Of a stretch of DNA of 64,000 nt, positions 8,687 through 18,059 are shown one piece after another. The stretch spans positions 166,296 through 230,295 of the forward strand of contig CAJWBQ010000002.1 of the NCBI GenBank assembly GCA_913020115.1, given 5' to 3'. Under the pieces are notes generated by a model. The model was not told where the DNA came from. It worked only from the letters and a program-made list of their open reading frames with translations, and did no database searches. This DNA is from an uncultured Cellvibrionales bacterium. Lineage in GTDB: Bacteria > Pseudomonadota > Gammaproteobacteria > Pseudomonadales > Cellvibrionaceae. A program made the translations under genes and the position numbers. Position 1 is the stretch's first letter, and each line of letters begins with the position of its first letter.

Positions 8687-10285
8687 TTACAAGCGGCTAA
8701 ACAAGGAAAGCTGGCTAACGCGCACGAAAGTCGCCTGGGCCGCCTCCAGCACCAAAGTTTGCGCCGACAAACGACTCGCCGCATCGGCGTAATCTAAATC
8801 TTGTAGTTCAGATAAAATCTCACGACTGACTAATTCGGTATCGAAATGTAATTGGCGAGTACTTTCAACTGTATTTAAACGAGCACCTAGTTCCGCAACC
8901 ACCTCTAACACTGAGGTTTGCGTATTATTAAGATTGCTCAAGGTATCGGCAACAACACTGCTAACTAGGTCTCCTGATGCACTGGTTCCATCATATTGTT
9001 TCATGGCATCACTGAGACGCACCATGGTTGTGAGGATGTCTTGAGTATCAGCCGAATCGATAAACAATTCGTCCCCGTGTCGAGTTACAACACCGTCACT
9101 TGAAACACTTCCCCCTGTGGTATTCAAACCCATTACCGCGTCAATTCGGGCGTCCACACTGTTAACACTCATATTTACGCCCGCAGGCATAATAAATCCA
9201 GTTGCGCCAATGGTGACACCTAAGTTCGCTAGGGCCGCTGCATTGGCGGGGCTGGATACAGCCGACACTAAAGAGCTTAGGTCAGTTACATCACTGGTAA
9301 GCGTGAGGGTTTCCGTTAAACCACCAACGGTTATATCGAAGCTACCATTGGTGGCGGCAAAATTAGGGATTGGAGGGAAAGATGTGGCTCCATCAGCACC
9401 AAAAGATCTCGAGGCCGGTACCGCAGGGGTACCCGATACTGGAGAACCATTGATGCTAAAACTTACGCCTTTTACCTCTATTGTGGTACCCGCTTGGTAA
9501 GGTTGATTGGCCACTATCACATTGCCACTTGAACGCTCAGTAATGGTATAGTTTTTCCCCTCAGGCGAAATATTATTGTCCGCGTTGAAGCTCACCACAA
9601 TATCTTCCGGATAAAATTCATCATACTCTGCCTGATCCACCACTTGCCCTACTGAAATTCGAACAGGAGGATCAGACTGATTTGCAGAGCTGCTGGAAGT
9701 CGAGATCGAATTTAAAGTATTAGGAATGCCTTGAAATATTTCTTTTCCTGAATCACTCATGGCAATGGTGGTATTGTTGGATATTTTAACTCGAGTTTCG
9801 CCTTCATCCCCCTGAAATTTGTAGCCCTCGGTTGCCGAACCAACCACCGTTTGCGTCTTCCCCTTATAACCAGAAAAGATAAAATCTCCGCTCACATTAG
9901 TTGTGTTGACCAGATTGAAAAGCTCGTCCATCCGCGAGTCAACCTCAGCAGCTAGGGTCGTATAGTCCGACGGAGTCAAGGGGCCTACATTACCAGCTTG
10001 AACGGTGAGTTCGCGAACACGCTGCAAGAGATTCAATACGCTATCTAGGGCAGCCTCTTCCTGAAGCAAATTGTTTTCAGCGATATTAAGATTATTATTG
10101 TATTGCTCAACTCGCGCCAACTCTTGATTGAGTTGAACAATTTTTGTTGAGGCCACGGGATCATCGGCGGGTGTCAGCACGCGCTGGCCCGTTGACAGTT
10201 GCGACTGCGTTTTCGCCAAAGCTTCATTAGCATCGGCGATACTGTTGGTGGCAATACCAAATATCTGTAGTGATGAAATGCGCAT
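8687..10285 (-). CDS. flgL: Hook-filament junction protein FlgL
   Basis: FlgL (HAP3) is the second of the two junction proteins that join the hook to the filament. The N-terminus (MRISSLQIF, QLSTGQRVLTPADDPVAS) and the C-terminal helix (RLSAQTLVLEAAQATFVRVSQL) are flagellin-like D0/D1 segments typical of FlgL. The length, 532 aa, exceeds the usual 300-420; the extra sequence lies in the middle (about residues 190-420), is Ser/Thr/Gly-rich and has an IN-like 'GVSFSINGSPV' motif. It follows flgK after 10 bases and is the last gene of the flgF-L operon. Downstream it meets the convergent FliT-like gene with no obvious terminator. Confidence 0.95.
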   Translation of the reverse strand: MRISSLQIFGIATNSIADANEALAKTQSQLSTGQRVLTPADDPVASTKIVQLNQELARVEQYNNNLNIAENNLLQEEAALDSVLNLLQRVRELTVQAGNVGPLTPSDYTTLAAEVDSRMDELFNLVNTTNVSGDFIFSGYKGKTQTVVGSATEGYKFQGDEGETRVKISNNTTIAMSDSGKEIFQGIPNTLNSISTSSSSANQSDPPVRISVGQVVDQAEYDEFYPEDIVVSFNADNNISPEGKNYTITERSSGNVIVANQPYQAGTTIEVKGVSFSINGSPVSGTPAVPASRSFGADGATSFPPIPNFAATNGSFDITVGGLTETLTLTSDVTDLSSLVSAVSSPANAAALANLGVTIGATGFIMPAGVNMSVNSVDARIDAVMGLNTTGGSVSSDGVVTRHGDELFIDSADTQDILTTMVRLSDAMKQYDGTSASGDLVSSVVADTLSNLNNTQTSVLEVVAELGARLNTVESTRQLHFDTELVSREILSELQDLDYADAASRLSAQTLVLEAAQATFVRVSQLSLFSRL

Positions 10286-10295
10286 GGTCAGTAAC

Positions 10296-13200
10296 CTAGA
10301 ATATGCTAATTAATCGATCAAATAAATCCCGCGCCACAGAAATAACTTGAGCGTTGGCGTTATATATTTGTTCGAACAGAATTAAATTGGACGCTTCTTC
10401 ATCCAAATTCACGGCTGATATTGAATTTCGCAAATCAGTAGTTTGCTGCAAAACTTGCAGAGAAGCTTCGCCATTAATATTGGCAGCGCTGGTTTCAATA
10501 CCCACCTCTTCTACCAGTTTCGCGTAATTTTCAGAAAGCGTAGAACGGCCGCCATCAACGGTTTTGTCAGACGCTAATGCGTCCATACGGAGTGCGTTAC
10601 GGTTGTCCGACACACCATCCGTGTTAAAATCTAGAAAAAACTTGTCGCCTTCTTCATGATTTCCCGATACTTGTGCTTGTATACCAAGATAGGTTGACTG
10701 AGCAAAACCGGCTGCAGAGCTATCGCCAAATAAACCACTTGTGGAAGGGCTGGTAATCATACTTATATCAGACGCCATAGTGACATCCACTGTGCCACCA
10801 ACGACAACCGATGCTATGGTATCTACGCCAGTGCCCGTGAGTTCCAAATTATCATTGGTGCCGTCGCTAACATCAATAGAATCTCCCGGCGCTGCGGCCA
10901 TAGACAAATTAAAATCATCTCCCTTAGAGGAACTAATACGCAATTCCAACCTTCCGGTCACGGAATCGGTAGCACTCTGGGCGTGAATACCCAAAGCCTG
11001 TAAGGTGGGATCACTGTTAATTCGTTCCGCAAGGTATTGATTAAACTCAGCTGGGTTCGATGCGGGGTCTGGAACGCTAGGCGAAAGAATCACCGCTCCT
11101 GAAACGCCATCTACCCCGTGCTCCAAGAGGTCAATACCATTCAGGGTAATTTGCGACGCCGATGTTGAGTTCAAATTTAAGTTGGAAATTTCCATATAAT
11201 TGCGAGCATTGGCCGTAACGCCGGGGGTGGCACTCAGCAAGCTGGCCGTGTCTCTGGCGCTGGAGTTAGCCGGAACAAATATTGGCGTACTGGTAATGGC
11301 CCCTGTAGTAGGATTTACAGTATTAAATGTGACCGAGTCGGCGGTATAGTTGTTAACCAGTGAGCCTACGCCACTGGTGCCATCGGCGTCCCCAACAGAG
11401 GTAAAGTTTGCGCCTTCAATATTAAAACCCAACAAGGTATTAGCCTGACCACCAGGTGCAGGGTCACCACCCAAATCTGGATCATTGTTATAATTATTGA
11501 GCGTAACGTCACCTCCGCCCACTGTATCAAGCTTGAAGGCTAAAGTGCCGCCGTCGTTGATGTAAGCCGTTACGCCACTACCCGCCAAATCATCATTAAT
11601 GTCTGCTAAAAGAGTTGCTTCATCAACGATAGCCGGGCTGTTAATTGTGACCTGTGTAGTGCCGTCACTAACGCCACCGGTTCCAGATACTACAACATCA
11701 AAGGAAAACTGATCTGTACTGCCATTAAAGCTGGTCGCGGCAAAACTTGGCACAGCCACACCCGGCTGCACACTCGCTTGTGTCACTACCGAACTTCCCG
11801 CGGGCAAACCTAACAAGGCGCCTCGGCCGGCCACCATGGTTTCACCAATGTCATCAGTGAAAATGGGGTTGTTAAATCCTTGTGTATAGACTCGATTGCG
11901 CAATGGTGGGTCTAAATGCACGGGGTTAGATGGGTCGCTATTGTCCATCACGTCGTAAGTTGTAGGTGAGGTAAATACCACCACTAAAGGTGGGTTCATT
12001 TCGCCTCTATTCGCAAACGTAGGCAAAGCGTCGCCATTCGCGTCTACTAAGCCCAATAACTCACCTGCCGAGATCTCACCGGTTCCGGTATTGCCTAAAT
12101 CAGCGTCTGTAGCCAGAGGGCTCGCAAAAGCCAATTCCTCAGCACGGGCAACAACGGTGTCGAAATCTCTAGCCGCTGTGCGAGTAGGCTGTATGAGAAA
12201 ACTGTCACCATTTTGAAATGACCCTTCTTGAAAACCAAGCCTCAGGCCATCAAACTCTATGGTCTGAGGTAGAGAGTTAGAAGACACAGAACCTGCGGCC
12301 ACCTCTGCACCATCGCTCTCGCGAATAATACGATATAGGCCGCCAGCGGAGGTGATTTCTAAGGAATAGTTACTTGAGGTGATTTGACCACTGTCCACAA
12401 CTTCTAGGCTAATAACTCTATCGTCTGGGGCAGAGTTAGTTGTGCTGCCAGACACGCGATTGAGCACTAGATCGGGGTCGTTAACGTCGCGAAAAAAGTT
12501 GCCGCCGAAATTATTATTTAAGTCAATACCCTGAGCGTGGGCGTCGTTAAAATTTGAGGCCATTACCATAGCGATTCGGCCTAACTCATTAAAAGAGTCC
12601 GCTAGAACTGAATCCCGAAATTCGAGTAATCCACCCACTTCACCACCCGACAAGCGATCAGAAATACTCTGGGCACCCAGCTCGTCGTTATAAGCGATAT
12701 CAAGTTGACTGGCATCCAGCTCACCGGGAATTACTGTAAGTTCACGCGCCGTGCCACTGATTACCAGCGACTGGCCGCCTCCCACAATCACGTTAACTTG
12801 ATTGTCTTGTTCAAAGGTCTGTATGGAAACAAGCTCCGACAATTGCCTAAGGGCTTCATCGCGTTGGTCCAGCAAGTCATTGGGCGGGTTGTCACTCGCA
12901 CCGCTAACGGCCGCAATATTGACATTGAGTTGTGCAATATTGGAGGATAAGGCATTGATCTGCGCGACAGAAACTTCCATCTTTGCGTTGATGCTTTCGT
13001 TCATCGACTCGAAACGTTCGTAAATCGAGTGGAAGCGCGTGGCTAAATTACCGGCCTCGCTAATCACCAATTGCCGAGCAGGTACTGAGGTTGGATCATC
13101 AGCCGCATTTTGCAGCGTAGAAAAAAAACTGTCGAGCGCAGAGGACAAACCAGAGGCAGTATCTGACAAGAGCGTATCCAGCTGGCGAATGTTTTCGCCA

Positions 13201-13463
13201 AAGGCTACCTGAGCAGCAGCAAGAGAGGTATCGGTTCTTAGTTGCGCCGTTACAAATTCATTTGCAGTACGCTGTACCGAGGTTACCGAAGCGCCATTGC
13301 CAATATAGCCAGAACCGGCAAAAGATGCCGTATTCGTGGCCACCTCAACATGCTGACGACTAAAGCCGTCGGTATTCGCGTTGGCAATATTATGCCCTGC
13401 CGTGCGCAAGGCCGATTGGCTAACGCGCAGTCCGGTTACCGCTGTATCGAGTAATCCAGGCAC
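10296..13463 (-). CDS. flgK: Hook-filament junction protein FlgK, oversized
   Basis: FlgK (HAP1) sits directly on the hook tip. Residues 1-60 (LLDTAVTGLRVSQSALRTAG, HNIANANTDGFSRQ) carry the rod/hook signature, and the C-terminus (NLDEEASNLILFEQIYNANAQ) the matching helix. At 1055 aa it is about twice the usual 450-650. The surplus lies between roughly residues 430 and 930. It includes, at about 581-681, a module with the core LLADINDDL followed by GVTAYIN and ending in GFNIEG, clearly the same module as in the 1054-aa flagellin. Reading is uninterrupted, so the enlargement looks genuine. It is spaced 4 bases from flgJ and 10 from flgL, consistent with one transcript. Confidence 0.95.
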   Translation of the reverse strand: MPGLLDTAVTGLRVSQSALRTAGHNIANANTDGFSRQHVEVATNTASFAGSGYIGNGASVTSVQRTANEFVTAQLRTDTSLAAAQVAFGENIRQLDTLLSDTASGLSSALDSFFSTLQNAADDPTSVPARQLVISEAGNLATRFHSIYERFESMNESINAKMEVSVAQINALSSNIAQLNVNIAAVSGASDNPPNDLLDQRDEALRQLSELVSIQTFEQDNQVNVIVGGGQSLVISGTARELTVIPGELDASQLDIAYNDELGAQSISDRLSGGEVGGLLEFRDSVLADSFNELGRIAMVMASNFNDAHAQGIDLNNNFGGNFFRDVNDPDLVLNRVSGSTTNSAPDDRVISLEVVDSGQITSSNYSLEITSAGGLYRIIRESDGAEVAAGSVSSNSLPQTIEFDGLRLGFQEGSFQNGDSFLIQPTRTAARDFDTVVARAEELAFASPLATDADLGNTGTGEISAGELLGLVDANGDALPTFANRGEMNPPLVVVFTSPTTYDVMDNSDPSNPVHLDPPLRNRVYTQGFNNPIFTDDIGETMVAGRGALLGLPAGSSVVTQASVQPGVAVPSFAATSFNGSTDQFSFDVVVSGTGGVSDGTTQVTINSPAIVDEATLLADINDDLAGSGVTAYINDGGTLAFKLDTVGGGDVTLNNYNNDPDLGGDPAPGGQANTLLGFNIEGANFTSVGDADGTSGVGSLVNNYTADSVTFNTVNPTTGAITSTPIFVPANSSARDTASLLSATPGVTANARNYMEISNLNLNSTSASQITLNGIDLLEHGVDGVSGAVILSPSVPDPASNPAEFNQYLAERINSDPTLQALGIHAQSATDSVTGRLELRISSSKGDDFNLSMAAAPGDSIDVSDGTNDNLELTGTGVDTIASVVVGGTVDVTMASDISMITSPSTSGLFGDSSAAGFAQSTYLGIQAQVSGNHEEGDKFFLDFNTDGVSDNRNALRMDALASDKTVDGGRSTLSENYAKLVEEVGIETSAANINGEASLQVLQQTTDLRNSISAVNLDEEASNLILFEQIYNANAQVISVARDLFDRLISIF

Positions 13464-13467
13464 TAGT

Positions 13468-14394
13468 CTATTCCTCTCCTGCCAAGGCCATTAACATGGG
13501 TTGGTCTGCAATCGCTTTAATTTTTTCCGCGTATCGAGGGTCTGTGGCATAACCCGCCCGCTGCAATTCACTGACGTAAGCTTCGCCCGTGTCCGTATTA
13601 TTCAAGGCTTGCTGATAGCGACCATTGCTTTGAATGAAGCTCACATAGTCTTTAACACTGGCTTCATAGGAATCATAAGCCCTGAAATCGGCCTGCTCCC
13701 GCCGAGCAAGTCCATCACGATATTCCACGGTTGGCACAGTGGCCACGTCGCCCTGCCAGCGACTGTCGGCCTTTATACCAAATAGGTTAAAGCTGTTATC
13801 GCCGTTGGCGTTCTTAATCATTTTCTGACCCCAGCCTGTTTCTAGGGCCGCTTGCGAGACCAGATAGCGAGGATCAACATTCACTTCTGCAGAGACCTGC
13901 TCTGCTAGGGGGTAAATTTTCTCAACAAAAGCCTGAGGGGATGCAAAGGACTCATCTTCTGACTCGGCTTTTGATGTAGGCATGCGGGGTTGGTGAAGCC
14001 GGTCTAAGAAATTTAATTCCCCACTCGGTTTCGCGCCGCCTTTCATTGCCGCTTCTGCTGCTGCAATATCTTCAGGGCCGACGACTTTCGCTTTGAGCTG
14101 GCGATACAATACGTCGCCCAAACCAATACCATTGCCCTGAGACAAGCTCACGGCCATTTGGTTGTCCATCATGTCTTGATAGAACTTTGATTCATTGGAG
14201 TGCATGAAGTTGTCTTCTTCAAACACGGCATTGGTGTCGCGCATAGACTTCAACATCATATTGACAAATATTGATTCGAACTGCTTTGCGACAGCGGCTA
14301 ATGCTTCATCGGAATTTTCATCCGGCATAGACTTCAATTTCTGCAAGCCTGCTAGATCCGTGTAAATGCTGCCTTGATCAATTTGCATAGACAT
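13468..14394 (-). CDS. flgJ: Flagellar rod assembly protein and muramidase FlgJ
   Basis: FlgJ caps the growing rod in the periplasm and cuts peptidoglycan so that the rod can pass. Residues ~30-105 form the rod-binding domain (AKQFESIFVNMMLKSMRD). Residues ~150-305 form the glucosaminidase domain, with the catalytic-type Glu185 in the QAALETGWGQ motif and the downstream NLFGIKAD and YRDGLARREQADFRAY segments. The 308-aa length and two-domain build match enteric and Pseudomonas FlgJ. There is a second ATG at codon 3, so the start could be 14388. It sits between flgI and flgK, as usual. Confidence 0.95.
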   Translation of the reverse strand: MSMQIDQGSIYTDLAGLQKLKSMPDENSDEALAAVAKQFESIFVNMMLKSMRDTNAVFEEDNFMHSNESKFYQDMMDNQMAVSLSQGNGIGLGDVLYRQLKAKVVGPEDIAAAEAAMKGGAKPSGELNFLDRLHQPRMPTSKAESEDESFASPQAFVEKIYPLAEQVSAEVNVDPRYLVSQAALETGWGQKMIKNANGDNSFNLFGIKADSRWQGDVATVPTVEYRDGLARREQADFRAYDSYEASVKDYVSFIQSNGRYQQALNNTDTGEAYVSELQRAGYATDPRYAEKIKAIADQPMLMALAGEE

Positions 14395-14403
14395 AAGCGC
14401 GCC

Positions 14404-15567
14404 CTATATCACCATGATGTCGGCTTTTAACGCGCCGGCTTGTTTTAAGGCTTCAAGGATGGCCATTAAATCGCCCGGCGCTGCGCCCACTTCGTTAACC
14501 GCGCGCACAATTTCGTCCAAAGAGGGCCCTGGCGCAAACTTGAACATTGGCCGGTTTGTTAGAGGTGTTTGCTCGACAGAGATATTCGATTCAGGCACCA
14601 CCGCCGTTGCGCCTGCACCAGAGAAAGCGCTGGGTTGACTTATATTAACCGACTCAGAAATGGTCACTGTTAAGCTGCCGTGTGTAATGGCAACGGGTGA
14701 TACCCGTACATGCTGCCCTACCACTATGGTGCCAGTGCGAGAGTTAATAACAACGCGTGCAGCCTCGTCCCCCGGCTCAACTTCCAGGTTTTCGAGCAAG
14801 GCTAAATAATTCACTTTTTGCGCTACGTTAACCGGCGCGTCCACCCGCACAGAAGTAGAGTCAATTGCTCTGGCCACATCAGGCCCCAGAGTTTCATTGA
14901 TTTTGGCTGCCATTCGCATGGCCGTTGTGAAATCATTGCGGTTTAGATTAAATACAATGCTTTGCCCGGCAGAAAAATTATTGGGTACTTCACGTTCAAC
15001 AGAGGCTCCACCTGGAATGCGCCCCACGCTGGGCACATTGATGGTGATTTTGGAGCCGTCTAAGCCTCCAACACCCAAGCCGCCCACTACTAGATTACCC
15101 TGCCCTAAAGCATAGACATTACCATCAGCGCCTTTAAGTTCGGTCATCAGCAAGCTGCCGCCGCGCAAACTTTTTGCGTTTGCAATTGAATTCACGGTTA
15201 TGTCAATTGTTTGACCGGGTTTCGCAAACGCCGGCAATGTTGCGGTAACCATTACCGCGGCAATATTTTTTAGCTGCATTCGCGAGCCAGCAGGTAGAGC
15301 AATGCCGTATTGTTTCAACATGCTAATGAAAGACTGGGTCGCAAATGGTGCCTGATTGGTTTTATCACCAGTGCCGTCAAGGCCCACGACCAAGCCGTAA
15401 CCCAACAACTGGTTGGAGCGTATACCCGCCACGCTGGCAATGTCTTTAATGCGCTCTGCTTTCGCTTGCACACTACCAAAAGCACACAAGATACTGAGCA
15501 AAAAGGCCAGGCCGAAACGGTAGTAAGACTGAGAAACAATCATGATAAACGCCCGGGGATTAGTCAT
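14404..15567 (-). CDS. flgI: Flagellar P-ring protein FlgI
   Basis: FlgI forms the P ring around the rod in the peptidoglycan layer. The mature part begins near [20 protein letters not shown], a hallmark of the family, followed by [13 protein letters not shown]. The N-terminus has a hydrophobic core ([18 protein letters not shown]) that fits a Sec signal peptide cut after VQA. Three starts are possible: GTG at 15579, ATG at 15567 and ATG at 15543. I chose 15567 because its A is shared with the flgH stop codon (TAATG), which suggests coupled translation; none has a clear ribosome binding site. Length with this start is 387 aa. Confidence 0.93.
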   Translation of the reverse strand: MTNPRAFIMIVSQSYYRFGLAFLLSILCAFGSVQAKAERIKDIASVAGIRSNQLLGYGLVVGLDGTGDKTNQAPFATQSFISMLKQYGIALPAGSRMQLKNIAAVMVTATLPAFAKPGQTIDITVNSIANAKSLRGGSLLMTELKGADGNVYALGQGNLVVGGLGVGGLDGSKITINVPSVGRIPGGASVEREVPNNFSAGQSIVFNLNRNDFTTAMRMAAKINETLGPDVARAIDSTSVRVDAPVNVAQKVNYLALLENLEVEPGDEAARVVINSRTGTIVVGQHVRVSPVAITHGSLTVTISESVNISQPSAFSGAGATAVVPESNISVEQTPLTNRPMFKFAPGPSLDEIVRAVNEVGAAPGDLMAILEALKQAGALKADIMVI

Positions 15568-16262
15568 TAGAAAGGCCACACTGGGCTATTGAAAACACGC
15601 CCCAACCAGCCCATTTGCGCCGAGTCCGCCAAACTGCCACGGCCGCTATAGGTAATTCGAGCATTTGCCAGCTTAAAAGACATCACAGTGTTTTCAGGCC
15701 CAACATCTTCGGGGCGCACAATACCGCTTATGCGAATAAATTCGTCCCCCTGGTTCAAGGTCAGCCATTTTTCACCTCGAACTTGTAAATTGCCGTTGGG
15801 TAATATTCCCGCCACGGTGACAGAAATATTGCCGCTTAAGCTGTTACTTTGGTCTGCGTCCGCTTCGCCGGTAAATTCTCGGTCGCCACTAATATTGGTC
15901 GCAAGGCTAAGCGCCTTCAGCGAGGGATTTGTGCCCAGCAAGGTGTTGCCTGCAGCATTCTCCCCGATAGTTACCGCAGAACCTTTGTCTACTGTGACAT
16001 TGCTCGATTTACTAGAAGAAGTCTGTTCATTCAACACCACAGTAATTAAGTCACCAACACGACGCGCTTTAGTATCACTATAAAGGGAGTTTGAATTCGC
16101 AACGTTATAGATTGCACCGGAAGACGCGACAGGCATGACTGTGGGCAGAGGGTGAACTGGTGCAAACGCTGGATCATTAGGTTCCGCCGGAATTTGCACC
16201 ACGCAGGCATACTGCGCCACACTCAATAACAGAATAAATAAGACTCTCGCGGCTCGTTTCAT
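15567..16262 (-). CDS. flgH: Flagellar L-ring lipoprotein FlgH
   Basis: FlgH forms the L ring in the outer membrane. The 231-aa length, the [21 protein letters not shown] segment and the late [25 protein letters not shown] segment identify it firmly. The N-terminus has a lipoprotein-type signal ([12 protein letters not shown]), with Cys20 as the probable lipid-bearing residue. The residues before it (Gln-Tyr-Ala) are a poor fit to the usual Leu-Ala-Gly lipobox, which is unusual for this family. The stop codon overlaps the flgI start by one base. Confidence 0.94.
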   Translation of the reverse strand: MKRAARVLFILLLSVAQYACVVQIPAEPNDPAFAPVHPLPTVMPVASSGAIYNVANSNSLYSDTKARRVGDLITVVLNEQTSSSKSSNVTVDKGSAVTIGENAAGNTLLGTNPSLKALSLATNISGDREFTGEADADQSNSLSGNISVTVAGILPNGNLQVRGEKWLTLNQGDEFIRISGIVRPEDVGPENTVMSFKLANARITYSGRGSLADSAQMGWLGRVFNSPVWPF

Positions 16263-16301
16263 CAGCTTAACCCTGCACCTTCTATCAATGACTAACAGCC
16301 G

Positions 16302-17087
16302 CTATAAGTTCTGCGACAAGAATTGCAACATTGAATCAGCGGTAGACACTACTTTTGAGTTCAATTCATAGACTCTTTGAGTTGTGATCATGTTCACCAT
16401 CTCTTCAACAATATCAACGTTAGAGTTTTCTAATACGCCCTGCTTCAGACTGCCTAAACCGTCTAAGCCTGGTGTGCCGCCTACGGGGTCACCACTGGCC
16501 GCGGTCTGTAGATATACGTTTCCACCCACCGACTGCAAGCCAGCGGGGTTGATGAAATCGACTGTCTCGATTTGGCCAAGATTCTGATCCGCGGTTTGAC
16601 CGGCGAGTGATGCCGAAACTGTTCCATCCGTACCAATAGTGATTTTCTGCGTGCCCGCTGGAATGGTAATGGCCGGCTGCATTACTTGACCACTGGCGCT
16701 GACAAGCTCGCCCTGGTCGCTAATTTGAAACTGACCATCGCGGGTATAGCCAATGTCGCCGTTAGGCTGTAAAAGCTGGAAGAAACCGCGACCGTCAATG
16801 GCGATATCTAAGGACTGCCCCGTTACCTGCATGCTGCCTTCAGTAAATTGCTTTTGCGTGGCAACAACGCGTGTACCAGTACCAATTTGCAGCCCAGAGG
16901 GCAGTTGAGTGTCTTGCGTAGCCTGAGCACCTGGCTGACGCTGCACTTGATAAAACAGGTCTTCAAACACGGCTCGGTTACGCTTGAAACCAACCGTAGA
17001 GGCGTTTGCCAAGTTGTTCGATATTGTGGAGAGCTGTTTGTCTTGGGCGCTCAATCCGGTCTTGCTGATGTATAGTGCTGCGTGCAT
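16302..17087 (-). CDS. flgG: Flagellar distal rod protein FlgG
   Basis: FlgG builds the distal part of the rod, the drive shaft. The N-terminus (ALYISKTGLSAQDKQLSTISNNLANASTVGF contains the ANASTVGFKR rod signature) and the C-terminus (VLENSNVDIVEEMVNMITTQRVYELNSKV) match the family closely. Length is 261 aa, exactly standard. In contrast to the hook, junction and filament genes here, this gene shows no insertion. It sits 57 bases after flgF, in the usual order flgF-flgG-flgH. Confidence 0.97.
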   Translation of the reverse strand: MHAALYISKTGLSAQDKQLSTISNNLANASTVGFKRNRAVFEDLFYQVQRQPGAQATQDTQLPSGLQIGTGTRVVATQKQFTEGSMQVTGQSLDIAIDGRGFFQLLQPNGDIGYTRDGQFQISDQGELVSASGQVMQPAITIPAGTQKITIGTDGTVSASLAGQTADQNLGQIETVDFINPAGLQSVGGNVYLQTAASGDPVGGTPGLDGLGSLKQGVLENSNVDIVEEMVNMITTQRVYELNSKVVSTADSMLQFLSQNL

Positions 17088-17144
17088 AAGATCACCTGTC
17101 TCTATTTTTTATCGCGACTGTTTTTTGGCTCTAAGCCCCGATAC

Positions 17145-17888
17145 TTACTGTGTTTGCAATAAACGTGCCGAGGCTTCGGAATTCGTTTCTACTGTTTTCA
17201 TCATTTTTATGTGCATTTCGTATTGCCGTGCCAGTGACAGCACTTCAGTAAATTCATTAATGGCGTTTACGTTGCTGCTCTCGAGAAATCCCGACACAAT
17301 ACGAACATCGCCGTCTACCTCTAAAGGCTCACCGTCACGACTGCGGGTTAGGCCGTCGTTACCTTTTGTCATATTTTTTACGTCATCACCCACTAATTTG
17401 ATACGGTCAACTAACACCAGAGTGGCCGCCCCTTCCCCCGCGCCCAAAACGGTAATGCTGCCGTCACTGCCAATATCAATTTTTTCCGCAGGAGGCAAAA
17501 CAATCGGTCCGCCGTCACCCAAAACAGGCAAGCCATTGGCCGTCAGGAGTTCGCCATTGGGGCCGAGCGCTAAATTACCCGCTCGGGTATAAGCTTCACT
17601 ACCATCGGGAGCTTGCACGGCAATCATGCCTTTGCCACGAATGGAAAAATCCAACTCGCGACCGGTAGACATCATTGAGCCTTCACTGAAATCAGTACTG
17701 GGGCTTTCGGTAAGTGCGTAGGCACGGCTCTGATGACCGTCACCGTGATACACCGCCATGCTGCGCGCTTGGGCAAAGTCGGCGCGAAAGCCGGTGGTAT
17801 TCACGTTGGCTAGGTTGTTAGCGTGAACTGACTGAGCCAGCATGTTGTGCTTGGCGCCGGTCATTGCAATATAAAGTGCCTTATCCAT
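17145..17888 (-). CDS. flgF: Flagellar proximal rod protein FlgF
   Basis: FlgF is a proximal rod subunit. The product from the ATG at 17888 is 247 aa, the usual size, and starts MDKALYIAMTGAKHN as in other FlgF proteins. A longer open frame extends to 18020, but its extra 44 residues match nothing in the family. The 17888 start has a good AGGAG ribosome binding site a few bases upstream. The C-terminus (SGFLESSNVNAINEFTEVLSLARQYEMH) is typical. It has a sigma54-type promoter of its own in the gap after flgE, with a terminator-like hairpin between promoter and start. Confidence 0.96.
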   Translation of the reverse strand: MDKALYIAMTGAKHNMLAQSVHANNLANVNTTGFRADFAQARSMAVYHGDGHQSRAYALTESPSTDFSEGSMMSTGRELDFSIRGKGMIAVQAPDGSEAYTRAGNLALGPNGELLTANGLPVLGDGGPIVLPPAEKIDIGSDGSITVLGAGEGAATLVLVDRIKLVGDDVKNMTKGNDGLTRSRDGEPLEVDGDVRIVSGFLESSNVNAINEFTEVLSLARQYEMHIKMMKTVETNSEASARLLQTQ

Positions 17889-17948
17889 CAAAAACTCCTG
17901 TCTGCAAACTTTCGCCGCCGAGCGGCAAAAATTAGCTGTTCTGTTGAC

Positions 17949-17973
17949 AAAAAACCGCGCTAACGGGTTTTTT
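17949..17973 (-). terminator. Terminator-like hairpin between flgE and flgF
   Basis: AAAAAACC (17949-17956) and GGTTTTTT (17966-17973) form an 8-bp stem with a further CG pair inside. It ends in TTTTTT on the minus strand. It could end the flgBCDE transcript. Because it also lies after the predicted flgF promoter start (about 17983), it would sit at the very beginning of the flgF leader. Confidence 0.65.
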
Positions 17974-17993
17974 ACATAACTTAAACAGGAAAT

Positions 17994-18009
17994 TGCAAGA
18001 CGCGGGCCA
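17994..18009 (-). promoter_or_regulatory. Probable sigma54 promoter of flgF-L
   Basis: On the minus strand the sequence is TGGCCC-N5-TTGCA. GG and GC are ten bases apart, as required; the only mismatch to TGGCAC is one base. A separate flgFGHIJKL operon next to flgBCDE is known in Pseudomonas aeruginosa. The -24 element is part of a small hairpin (GGGCCA/TGGCCC, 18004-18018). Confidence 0.65.
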
Positions 18010-18059
18010 ACATGGCCCACGCACTGAATAAAACAGAAATAGGTCTAAAAAGAAGGGAT

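Noticed and set aside
6375..11603. The 20-base identity between flagellin and flgK as a mobile element
   Set aside because: It lies within homologous protein modules, with no inverted repeats or target duplication; gene duplication or conversion explains it.
17889..18020. Upstream extension of flgF (44 extra residues)
   Set aside because: The extension is not family-like, spans the hairpin region, and the ATG at 17888 has a proper ribosome binding site.
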